From Methylorubrum aminovorans (lineage in GTDB: Bacteria > Pseudomonadota > Alphaproteobacteria > Rhizobiales > Beijerinckiaceae): 64,000 nt of DNA. This document shows, in pieces, positions 48,443-56,396 of this stretch. Under the pieces are notes generated by a model. It was not told the origin of the DNA. It did no database searches and saw nothing but the letters and a program-made list of their open reading frames with translations. The stretch spans positions 62,001 through 126,000 of the forward strand of contig NZ_BPRC01000003.1 of assembly GCF_022179725.1 (NCBI RefSeq). The letters are read 5' to 3'. A program made the translations under genes and the position numbers. The number at the start of each line of letters is the position of its first letter. Position 1 is the stretch's first letter.

Positions 48443-49447
48443 ATGTCGTCGTTGAAGCGCAAGCCGCTGGTGGTCGTCACCCGGCGCCTGCCGGACGCGG
48501 TCGAAACGCGCATGCGCGAATTGTTCGACACGCGCCTCAACCACGATGACGCGCCGCTGTCGCAGGAGGCGCTTGCCGCCGCGATCCGCGAGGCGGACGT
48601 GCTGGTCCCGACGGTGACCGACGAGATCGGGGCCGGGCTGCTGGCGCAAGCCGGGCCGAACCTGCGGCTGATCGCCAATTTCGGCAACGGCGTCGATCAC
48701 ATCGACGTTGCCGCGGCGCTGGAGCGGGGCATCACGGTCACCAACACGCCGGGCGTGCTGACCGAGGACACCGCCGACATGACCATGGCGCTGATCCTGG
48801 CGGTGGCCCGCCGGATCGCCGAGGGCGCGCGCATCATTCCCGACGACGACTGGACGACGGGCTGGTCCCCGACCTGGATGCTCGGCCGGCGCATCACCGG
48901 CAAGCGCCTCGGCATCGTCGGCATGGGCCGCATCGGCCAGGCCCTGGCTCGCCGGGCCAAGGCTTTCGGCCTGTCGATCCACTATCACAACCGTCGCCGG
49001 GTGCCCGCGCATATCGAGGAATCGCTCGACGCGACCTATTGGGAATCGCTGGATCAGATGCTGGCGCGGGTGGACATCGTGTCGGTCAACTGCCCGCACA
49101 CGCCCGCGACCTATCACCTGCTCTCGGCTCGCCGCCTCAAGCTGCTCAAGCCCGAGGCGATCGTCGTCAACACCGCCCGCGGCGAGGTGATCGATGAAAA
49201 CGCATTGGCGCGCCTGATCGAGGGCGGTGAGATTTCGGCGGCCGGCCTCGACGTGTTCGAGCAGGAGCCGGCGGTGAGCCCGCGCCTCGTACGCCTCGCC
49301 CGCACCGGCAAGGTGGTGCTGCTGCCGCATATGGGCTCGGCGACGCACGAGAGCCGCACCGACATGGGCGAGAAGGTCATCATCAACATCAAGACCTTCA
49401 TGGACGGCCACCGCCCGCCGGACCGAATCCTGCCGAGCATGCTCTGA
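48443..49447 (+). CDS. D-2-hydroxyacid dehydrogenase, glyoxylate/hydroxypyruvate reductase-like
   Basis: 334 aa with GGGAGGGA before ATG 48443. Rossmann loop LGIVGMGRIGQALARRAKAF and the catalytic Arg-Glu-His trio: NTARGEVIDENAL, GLDVFEQEPAV and VLLPHMGSATHESR. The sequence style is that of glyoxylate reductases of the GyaR group. In a methylotroph glyoxylate and hydroxypyruvate are central, but the serine-cycle hydroxypyruvate reductase is a different family member, so the physiological substrate is not settled. Confidence 0.88.
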   Translation: MSSLKRKPLVVVTRRLPDAVETRMRELFDTRLNHDDAPLSQEALAAAIREADVLVPTVTDEIGAGLLAQAGPNLRLIANFGNGVDHIDVAAALERGITVTNTPGVLTEDTADMTMALILAVARRIAEGARIIPDDDWTTGWSPTWMLGRRITGKRLGIVGMGRIGQALARRAKAFGLSIHYHNRRRVPAHIEESLDATYWESLDQMLARVDIVSVNCPHTPATYHLLSARRLKLLKPEAIVVNTARGEVIDENALARLIEGGEISAAGLDVFEQEPAVSPRLVRLARTGKVVLLPHMGSATHESRTDMGEKVIINIKTFMDGHRPPDRILPSML

Positions 49448-49519
49448 GAGCAAGCGAAAGCTGGTCGCCGGCCCTCGGGCCGGTTGCCCGTCCTATCCGC
49501 GGACGGCGTGCGGTCGCGC

Positions 49520-50533
49520 TCAGCCCAGCATCGACGGCACGCGGTCGGCGCGGATGGCCGCGTGGGCCCGCGCCGAATCGACATCCATCTGCGCGATCAG
49601 CGCCTCGGCGCTCGAAAACTTCTCCTCGCCGCGCAGATAGGCCAGCAGCTCGACCGCGACCTCCTGACCGTAGAGGTCGCCTGTGAAATCGAACAGGTGC
49701 ACTTCGAGGAGCGGCGCCCCGTCGTCGAAAGTCGGGCGGCGGCCGTAGCTCGCCACGCCGTCATAGAGGCGGCCGTCGGCGAGGCGCACCCGCACCGCGT
49801 AGATGCCGTGGGCGAGCCCGCAGGAGTCGAGGGCGAGGTTGGCGGTCGGATAGCCCAGCGTGCGTCCGCGCTTGTCGCCGTGGCGCACCTGCGCCAGCAC
49901 GAACCAGCGATAGCCGAGGAGGTCGTTGGCGCGCGCCACATCGCCGGAGGCGAGGGCCGCACGAATCGCGCTCGACGAGATCGGCGCATCGCCGGGTTCG
50001 GCCGAGACCGCCGGAACGATGCGGCAGGATAGGCCGGCCTCGGCGCAGAGTTCGGCGAGAATGCCCGGCGAGCCCTCGCGGCCGCGGCCGAAATGGAAGT
50101 CGTGGCCGATCACCACGCCGGACAGGCCGAGCTCGTCGCGAAGCCAGCCCTGCACGAAGTCGCGCGCGCCGGTCCCGGCGAGCCGCGCATCGAAGCGACG
50201 GACGATCAACCCATCGAGCCCGAGCCGCGAGAACACGATCTCCTTCGCTCGCGGGCCGGTGAGCCGAAACATCGGCTGGTCCGGTGCGAAGAAGGCGCGC
50301 GGATGCGGCTCGAAGGTCAGCACGACCGCGGGGCGCGATCCGGCCTCGTCACGCACGGCATCGATCAGCGTCCTGTGGCCGCGATGCACGCCGTCGAAAT
50401 TTCCGAGCGCGGCGACGGCATCCTTCAGGGCCGGGGGCACCGGATCGTCCTCACGGCAGACCGTGAAAGGCTTCGGGGAGGTAGGGAGGCCGGTCCCGGT
50501 GGGCAGCACGGCGTTCTCGTCGCCTGAGGGCAT
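49520..50533 (-). CDS. ribF: Bifunctional riboflavin kinase / FAD synthetase
   Basis: 337 aa from ATG 50533, preceded by CAGGAG. The N-terminal FAD-synthetase nucleotidyltransferase shows AALGNFDGVHRGHRTLI, VVLTFEPHPRAFF and PISSSAIRAAL; the C-terminal riboflavin-kinase domain shows KRGRTLGYPTANLAL and LLEVHLFDFTGDLYGQEV. Makes FMN then FAD. A hairpin (50576-50595) lies in its leader. Confidence 0.95.
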   Translation of the reverse strand: MPSGDENAVLPTGTGLPTSPKPFTVCREDDPVPPALKDAVAALGNFDGVHRGHRTLIDAVRDEAGSRPAVVLTFEPHPRAFFAPDQPMFRLTGPRAKEIVFSRLGLDGLIVRRFDARLAGTGARDFVQGWLRDELGLSGVVIGHDFHFGRGREGSPGILAELCAEAGLSCRIVPAVSAEPGDAPISSSAIRAALASGDVARANDLLGYRWFVLAQVRHGDKRGRTLGYPTANLALDSCGLAHGIYAVRVRLADGRLYDGVASYGRRPTFDDGAPLLEVHLFDFTGDLYGQEVAVELLAYLRGEEKFSSAEALIAQMDVDSARAHAAIRADRVPSMLG

Positions 50534-50834
50534 CGGCTCCTGCGATTGGATGTCTCTGTCGGGGCTCAAGGATATGTCGAGAAGAGACTCTCGACGGAGC
50601 GTGCCGATTTGGCCGGGATCGTTCGTCCCACTCCGCGGGGCCGGAGACTTGGCGAAATCAGTCTCCCCGGTCAAGCGAATCGGGCGGTGGGCCGATTAAC
50701 CGCTTCGCAATCCGAGCGGCCTATTGTTCGTCGGACGGAAGGCAGCACCGCTCGCATACGTCGATGCGACGTTGATCGCTCGAGAGGGCCGCGCGCCGCC
50801 AGTAACGATCAGGGACACACGGAGCACACGTCAT
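50534..50834. promoter_or_regulatory. Divergent ribF-cheY region
   Basis: 301 bp without a gene. The inverted repeat GTCGAGA-N6-TCTCGAC (50576-50595) lies about 45 bp upstream of ribF. I do not see the conserved FMN riboswitch core. Confidence 0.4.
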
Positions 50835-51218
50835 ATGGCCCTCGACCTCAGCATGCCTATCCTGGTGGTCGATGACTACCAGACCATGGTGCGCATCATC
50901 CGCAACCTTCTCAAGCAGCTCGGCTTCGAGGATGTGGATGACGCCTCCGACGGTACCGCCGCCCTCGCGCGCCTGAAGGGCCGCAAGTACGGCCTTGTCA
51001 TCTCCGACTGGAACATGGAGCCGATGACCGGCTACGAGCTTCTGCGCCATGTCCGCGCCGATGAGGGCCTGCGTACCACGCCGTTCATCATGGTCACCGC
51101 CGAGTCGAAGACCGAAAACGTCATCGCCGCCAAGAAGGCCGGCGTGAACAACTACATCGTCAAGCCGTTCAACGCCGCGACGCTGAAGTCGAAGATCGAG
51201 GCGGTCTGCGGCGCCTGA
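50835..51218 (+). CDS. cheY: CheY-type single-domain response regulator
   Basis: 127 aa receiver domain only. Acidic pocket VVDDYQTM (Asp13, Asp14), phosphoacceptor Asp58 in LVISDWNMEPMTG, Thr88 in MVTAESKTENV and Lys110 in NNYIVKPFNAA. The SDWNMEPMTG block is typical of chemotaxis CheY rather than stress regulators. It is followed by a cheZ-like gene 200 bp on, so phospho-CheY is probably removed by that phosphatase. No cheA in view. Confidence 0.93.
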   Translation: MALDLSMPILVVDDYQTMVRIIRNLLKQLGFEDVDDASDGTAALARLKGRKYGLVISDWNMEPMTGYELLRHVRADEGLRTTPFIMVTAESKTENVIAAKKAGVNNYIVKPFNAATLKSKIEAVCGA

Positions 51219-51418
51219 TCGTCCGAGCCGTCGCCGATGTCTCCCTTCGCGGGGAAGCGCCGACCGGCGGAACGGAGTGACACAACGACGTGGTGCGCGC
51301 CGACCCTTGACGCTTTGCCGCCGGGGCCGGCCGCCGGAGGAGCGGCCGCCCGCGCGAGCGGCCGACTTCGAGCGGGTCGAAACCAGATCGTCGCGAGAAA
51401 TCGCTTTAGAGATCGACC

Positions 51419-51955
51419 ATGGGAATGACGTTCACGGCACGCGACGGCCGGTCGCAGACTTCGAACCCCTCGGCGATGGTGAAAGAACTTCTCGACATTG
51501 CCGATTATATCGCCAGCTTGCGGGACGCGATCGCGCTCCTGCGGGCCAATGAGCTGACGCGCGATCGTCTGCCCATGGTCCACGAGGAGCTGAGCGAGGT
51601 GGTGGCGGCGACCGCCGGCGCGACCAATTCGATCATGAACACCGCCGAAGCCATCCTCGCGCTGCCCGAGGGTAAGGGCTACCGTGATGCGGTCGAGGCG
51701 AAGATCTACGACATCTTCGAGGCCTGCACCTTCCAGGACATCACCGGCCAGCGCATCGCCAAGGTGGCGGAGGCGATGAGCCAGCTCGAGGGCCGGCTCG
51801 CCCGCTTCACCGCCGCCGTGAAGGCGCGCGATGCCGCCGGCATCGACGAGACGGAAGCCGACCGCCGCAAGCGCAATGAATCGCTGCTGCTGAACGGTCC
51901 GCAGATGGGTGGTCCGGCAACGGCGCAGGACGCGATCGACGCGCTGTTCGCCTGA
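51419..51955 (+). CDS. cheZ: CheZ-like phosphatase of CheY-P
   Basis: 178 aa, shorter than gammaproteobacterial CheZ (about 214). The catalytic glutamine sits in ACTFQDITGQRIAKV (Gln106, equivalent to Gln147 of E. coli CheZ), on a long helical hairpin (about 20-130). The extreme C-terminus TAQDAIDALFA matches the CheY-binding peptide (DxIDxLF). So both catalytic and docking parts are kept. Paired with cheY upstream. Confidence 0.9.
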   Translation: MGMTFTARDGRSQTSNPSAMVKELLDIADYIASLRDAIALLRANELTRDRLPMVHEELSEVVAATAGATNSIMNTAEAILALPEGKGYRDAVEAKIYDIFEACTFQDITGQRIAKVAEAMSQLEGRLARFTAAVKARDAAGIDETEADRRKRNESLLLNGPQMGGPATAQDAIDALFA

Positions 51956-52152
51956 ACCGGTCCGTCTTTGGGGATAGCGTGGATCGGCGCCTTCCGGCGA
52001 CGTCTGAATTCGGACGCCCGGCCGGCACCCAAATCAGCTTGCGCTTACGGCCAAGCTGCCTTGATCCGACCATCTCGCCTACGAAAAGCTGTCAAGGTCA
52101 TCCCCGAAGAAGGACGCGGAATCCGCACTCGGGATTCTGCAGGGGCTGGACC

Positions 52153-52377
52153 ATGGCGAACTTCGATCTGCGGCCGGATCGCGCATCCGGTGACGCCCTC
52201 GACCGCGCCCGCGCACAGGGGCAGTTGCATCACTCCATCGCGACGACGCTGCTCGTTATCGCCGCCGCCCGCGCCGAACGCGCGGCGCCGCCGGTCTCCG
52301 CCGCGCGCCGGCGCCTCGCTCAGGTCTACGGCGCCACGCGCCTGCGCAAGCGCTTGGAACGCGAGGCGCAGGCCTGA
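52153..52377 (+). CDS. Small basic protein, 74 aa
   Basis: ATG 52153 with GGGG about 7 bases upstream. 74 residues, Arg/Ala-rich, with one weakly hydrophobic helix (LHHSIATTLLVIAAARAERA) and a basic C-terminal helix (RRRLAQVYGATRLRKRLERE). Codon use is normal. No family recognised. Lies between cheZ and the convergent EAL-like gene. Confidence 0.5.
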   Translation: MANFDLRPDRASGDALDRARAQGQLHHSIATTLLVIAAARAERAAPPVSAARRRLAQVYGATRLRKRLEREAQA

Positions 52378-52405
52378 CGTCCTCTCCGAGGCCGTGACGC
52401 CGCGA

Positions 52406-53872
52406 TCACCCGGCCCGACGCAGGAAGTCCCGGAACGGCCGGCGCTGCGGCGGCGGACTCGGTGGCGGGTCCGGGGAGGGGGGTAGCGGAGGCGGTGCCG
52501 CATCGGGCGAGGCCGCGAGCACCTCGGCGCGCACGGCGCGGGGTGCGGCGAAGACGCTGCCCTGCGCCAGCGGCACGTCGAGATCGATGAGGTCCGGCAC
52601 CTCCGTCTCGGTCTCCACGCCGGTGGCGACGAGGCGGATCCCGACGCGGGACAGGGACGCCACCAGATCCTCCAGCGCGATCTCGGGCATCGCCGCCCGG
52701 TCGAGTGGGCGCAGCAGAAGCGCTGCGGCGACCTTGACCTGGGCGATGCCGCGCTCGGCCAGGGCGTTCGGATCGAAGCGCAGATCGATCGGGCGATCCA
52801 TCACGAAACCGATCCGTCCTCGCAGGCCCGCCAGCAGGGCCGCCTGCTCGGCATCGAGGCTGCGCCAGCTCGCCTGCGGCAGAGCGATGACGACCCGGCC
52901 CGCGAGTTCCGGCCCCTCGGCGACGAGGCGGCCGAGGGAGCGCAGGAAGCCCGGCTCGAACAGGGAGTGCGGCGTCAGGCTGTAGCTGACCGAGGCGGGA
53001 CTGCCGCGTCCCTGGAGGTGGCGCGCAATGGTGGCGACGCGCTGGAGCATACGCCGGTCCAGTGCCGTGGTGCGGCCGTGCCGCTCGAGCACCGGCAGGA
53101 AGGTTTCCGGTGCAAAGACGGCGTCGCCGACCTTGAGCCGCGCCAGCGCCTCGTATGCGACGACCTTGCGCTGCGGCAGAGTGACGACCGGCTGCAGGTA
53201 GACCTCCAGCCCCTCGCCGTCGAAGGCCTCGATCAGGGGTACCTCGTCCCCGGCCGTCGCAAACGGATCGGAGGGACGCGCCGGGGGAGGGGTCGTCCGG
53301 GGGACGAGCCGCATCGGCGGCGCCACCGGTTCGGGGTCGGGCAGGATGGTCGCGGCGGGCGCCGGACGCGGTTGGATCGTCTCCGCAGTGCGGGAAGGCG
53401 GCTCGGGCGGCTGCGCCTTCAGGCGAGCGATGTCGCTGTCCTGCGCCGAGACCACCGCCGCGAGTTCCCGAACGATCCCGCTGAGGATGCCGATCTCGGC
53501 CGTCACCTCTTCGATGCCGGAGACGAGCCGCGCATCGAGGGCCTTGAGCGCCTCGTCGCTTGCCGGGCCCGAGGGTTCGGGTGCCGACCCGCCCTGCATC
53601 CGAGCCTGAACCAGAGCCGCCGCGACGGCTTCGAGCTTCACGAGGCGCTGGGAGAGAATGCCGATCTCCTTCGAGACGACCTCCTGCGCGGTAGAGAGGG
53701 CGGAGAGACGCCGCCACAGCAGGGCGCCGCCGACGATGGCGAGGCCGGACACGGCAGCCACCGCCGCGAGCGGCACGAGCAACGCCAGCGGAACGAGGAT
53801 CAGGACGCCGATGAGGCCGAGGATCCAGGGGGTGCCGCGCGTGCGGATCGTACGGGGTTTCGGTGTTTTCAC
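52406..53872 (-). CDS. Membrane-anchored degenerate EAL-domain protein
   Basis: About 488 aa from GTG 53872 (GTG 53923 gives 17 more residues; neither has a clear ribosome site). Two close membrane helices near the N-terminus (ILGLIGVLILVPLALLVPLA and AAVSGLAIVGGALLW), then a coiled coil (about 55-135), a Pro-rich linker, an EAL-like domain (about 220-440) with YEALARL but no DDFGTG block, and ATGVETETEVPDLIDL in place of the usual AEGVE region, and a Pro-rich tail. c-di-GMP hydrolysis is therefore doubtful; a sensing or scaffold role is more likely. Near cheY/cheZ. Confidence 0.8.
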   Translation of the reverse strand: MKTPKPRTIRTRGTPWILGLIGVLILVPLALLVPLAAVAAVSGLAIVGGALLWRRLSALSTAQEVVSKEIGILSQRLVKLEAVAAALVQARMQGGSAPEPSGPASDEALKALDARLVSGIEEVTAEIGILSGIVRELAAVVSAQDSDIARLKAQPPEPPSRTAETIQPRPAPAATILPDPEPVAPPMRLVPRTTPPPARPSDPFATAGDEVPLIEAFDGEGLEVYLQPVVTLPQRKVVAYEALARLKVGDAVFAPETFLPVLERHGRTTALDRRMLQRVATIARHLQGRGSPASVSYSLTPHSLFEPGFLRSLGRLVAEGPELAGRVVIALPQASWRSLDAEQAALLAGLRGRIGFVMDRPIDLRFDPNALAERGIAQVKVAAALLLRPLDRAAMPEIALEDLVASLSRVGIRLVATGVETETEVPDLIDLDVPLAQGSVFAAPRAVRAEVLAASPDAAPPPLPPSPDPPPSPPPQRRPFRDFLRRAG

Positions 53873-54158
53873 CGTCGATCGACGCGCTTCTGTCTGGCGG
53901 CCACGGCCGGGCTTCTCTTTCACGATGCGGAGCGAAGGCCCGCGGGACGTGTGGCTGAAACGCGCCGGCTGGCGTGAGATGACGCGTCCGGTTCGTCGTA
54001 ACCCTAATGTCGCCGAGGCCGCTCCTCGCCGCAAGGCGACACGCCGCCTTCTCCCGTCCATTCGGGGTGCCGAAGACTGTCCGCTTGCCGAGCGCGCTCC
54101 CGAAGCCACATGTGCGAGGGCCGAGAGGCGGCCCGAGAGCAGGCAGGAGTGGCTGGCG

Positions 54159-54380
54159 ATGGATCAGAGCCCGATCGAGCTGACGATGCGCGTGGACGGC
54201 ATGACCTGTGAGGGCTGCGCCGAGGCCGTGCGCCGCACCATCCGCCGCCTCGATCCGCAGGCGGAGGTCGCGGTTGATGTCGGCCTCGGCCGGGTAACGG
54301 CGACGACCGTCGCGCAAAGCCTCGACGTGGCACAGGCGCTGACCAAGGCGGGCTATACCGCCACCGCGATGACGGGCTGA
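54159..54380 (+). CDS. Heavy-metal-associated (HMA) domain protein, CopZ-like
   Basis: 73 aa from ATG 54159, AGGAG 10 bases upstream. Metal motif MRVDGMTCEGCAEAV (Cys17, Cys20) in a ferredoxin-like fold (ending AQALTKAGYTATAM). Usual role is carrying Cu(I) to a P-type ATPase. No ATPase gene is adjacent; ftfL follows on the same strand after 213 bp. Confidence 0.9.
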   Translation: MDQSPIELTMRVDGMTCEGCAEAVRRTIRRLDPQAEVAVDVGLGRVTATTVAQSLDVAQALTKAGYTATAMTG

Positions 54381-54593
54381 GGCCGTAGCGAAATTTGCCC
54401 GTCCTCTGAAGAAACTTAACGGTCCGGGTCAAAAAAATCCGAGACGCTTTTCTTCGCCGTTTCGCTCACACTGCGGCAATCTATTTATCGTGGCCGTTTC
54501 GTCCGCTACCACGGAGACACGTGGGCTGACCGCGCGCCGGGCGGCGGCTCGGCACGCCGCGAGCCCAGGTCACAAGAAAAGACGGTGAGAGAA

Positions 54594-56267
54594 ATGCCCT
54601 CAGATATCGAGATCGCCCGCGCGGCGACGCTGAAGCCCATCGCCCAGGTCGCCGAGAAAATCGGCGTGCCGGATGAGGCGCTGCACAATTACGGCAAGCA
54701 CATTGCCAAGATCGATCACGGTTTCATCAAGTCGCTGGAAGGCCGGCCCGAGGGCAAGCTGGTGCTCGTCACCGCGATCTCGCCGACGCCCGCGGGCGAG
54801 GGCAAGACTACGACGACGGTCGGCCTCGGCGACGCGCTCAACCGCATCGGAAAGCGGGCGGTGATGTGTCTGCGCGAGCCCTCGCTCGGCCCCTGCTTCG
54901 GCATGAAGGGCGGTGCAGCCGGCGGCGGCAAGGCTCAGGTCGTGCCGATGGAGCAGATCAACCTGCACTTCACCGGCGACTTCCACGCCATCACCTCGGC
55001 GCACTCGCTCGCCGCCGCCCTGATCGACAACCACGTCTACTGGGCGAACGAGCTCAACATCGACGTGCGCCGCATCCACTGGCGCCGCGTGGTCGACATG
55101 AACGACCGGGCGCTGCGCGCCATCAACCAGTCGCTCGGCGGCGTCGCCAACGGCTTTCCGCGCGAGGATGGGTTCGACATCACCGTGGCCTCCGAGGTCA
55201 TGGCGGTGTTCTGCCTCGCGCGTGATCTGGCCGATCTCGAGGAGCGCCTCGGTCGCATCGTCATCGCCGAGACCCGCGATCGCAAGCCGGTGACGCTCGC
55301 CGACGTGAAGGCCACCGGCGCCATGACCGTGCTCCTCAAGGATGCGCTTCAGCCGAACCTCGTGCAGACGCTCGAGGGCAACCCGGCCCTGATCCATGGC
55401 GGTCCGTTCGCCAACATCGCGCATGGCTGCAACTCGGTCATTGCCACCCAGACCGGTCTGCGGCTGGCGGATTACGTCGTGACCGAAGCGGGCTTCGGCG
55501 CCGATCTCGGTGCGGAGAAGTTCATCGACATCAAGTGCCGCCAGACCGGCCTCAAGCCCTCGGCGGTGGTGATCGTCGCGACCGTCCGTGCGCTGAAGAT
55601 GCATGGCGGCGTCAACAAGAAGGATCTCCAGGGTGAGAACCTCGACGCGCTGGAGAAGGGTTTCGCCAACCTCGAACGCCATGTGAAGAACGTGCGCAGT
55701 TTCGGCCTGCCGGTGGTGGTCGGCGTGAACCACTTCTTCCAGGACACGGATGCCGAGCACGCTAAGTTGAAGGAACTCTGCCGCGACCGGCTTCAGGTCG
55801 AGGCGATCACCTGCAAGCACTGGGCGGAGGGCGGCGCCGGTGCCGAGGCGCTGGCGCAGGCCGTGGTGAAGCTCGCCGAGGGTGAGCAGAAGCCGCTGAC
55901 CTTCGCCTACGAGACGGAGACGAAGCTTACCGACAAGATCAAGGCGATCGCGACCAAGCTCTACGGAGCGGCCGATATCCAGATCGAGTCGAAGGCGGCG
56001 ACCAAGCTCGCCGGCTTCGAGAAGGATGGCTACGGCGGGCTGCCGATCTGCATGGCCAAGACGCAGTACTCGTTCTCGACCGACCCTACCCTGATGGGCG
56101 CGCCCTCGGGCCACCTCGTCTCGGTGCGCGACGTGCGCCTCTCGGCGGGCGCCGGCTTCGTCGTGGTGATCTGCGGTGAGATCATGACCATGCCCGGCCT
56201 GCCCAAGGTGCCGGCGGCGGACAACATCCGTCTGGATGCCAACGGGCAGATCGACGGTCTGTTCTAG
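54594..56267 (+). CDS. ftfL: Formate-tetrahydrofolate ligase
   Basis: 557 aa from ATG 54594, the length and sequence of Methylobacterium extorquens FtfL as I remember it. Signature blocks: [19 protein letters not shown] (ATP loop), [37 protein letters not shown], and [15 protein letters not shown]. Makes 10-formyl-tetrahydrofolate from formate and ATP. In serine-cycle methylotrophs this channels formate carbon to assimilation and is needed for growth on methanol. No other folate gene is adjacent. Followed by a strong terminator. Confidence 0.98.
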   Translation: MPSDIEIARAATLKPIAQVAEKIGVPDEALHNYGKHIAKIDHGFIKSLEGRPEGKLVLVTAISPTPAGEGKTTTTVGLGDALNRIGKRAVMCLREPSLGPCFGMKGGAAGGGKAQVVPMEQINLHFTGDFHAITSAHSLAAALIDNHVYWANELNIDVRRIHWRRVVDMNDRALRAINQSLGGVANGFPREDGFDITVASEVMAVFCLARDLADLEERLGRIVIAETRDRKPVTLADVKATGAMTVLLKDALQPNLVQTLEGNPALIHGGPFANIAHGCNSVIATQTGLRLADYVVTEAGFGADLGAEKFIDIKCRQTGLKPSAVVIVATVRALKMHGGVNKKDLQGENLDALEKGFANLERHVKNVRSFGLPVVVGVNHFFQDTDAEHAKLKELCRDRLQVEAITCKHWAEGGAGAEALAQAVVKLAEGEQKPLTFAYETETKLTDKIKAIATKLYGAADIQIESKAATKLAGFEKDGYGGLPICMAKTQYSFSTDPTLMGAPSGHLVSVRDVRLSAGAGFVVVICGEIMTMPGLPKVPAADNIRLDANGQIDGLF

Positions 56268-56279
56268 GCTGCCGCTGAA

Positions 56280-56303
56280 CCCTCTCCCTTTCGCGGGAGA
56301 GGG
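56280..56303. repeat. Palindromic intergenic element after ftfL
   Basis: CCCTCTCCC-TTTCGC-GGGAGAGGG (56280-56303), 12 bp after the ftfL stop codon. This CCCTCTCCC/GGGAGAGGG style is a familiar dispersed palindrome of alphaproteobacterial intergenic DNA; it may also aid termination. Confidence 0.7.
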
Positions 56304-56356
56304 TGTCCCCGAAGGGGGCGGGGAAGGGGAGCGACCTTTCCCGAAGAACCTCAGCC

Positions 56357-56387
56357 AACCCCTCCCCCCAGCGGGGGAGGGGTTTTT
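56357..56387 (+). terminator. Strong intrinsic terminator after ftfL
   Basis: AACCCCTCCCCC-AGC-GGGGGAGGGGTT followed by TTT (T-run 56383-56387), ideal stem, loop and T-tract. It lies 10 bp from the end of convergent dcp. Confidence 0.88.
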
Positions 56388-56396
56388 GCTTGTACG

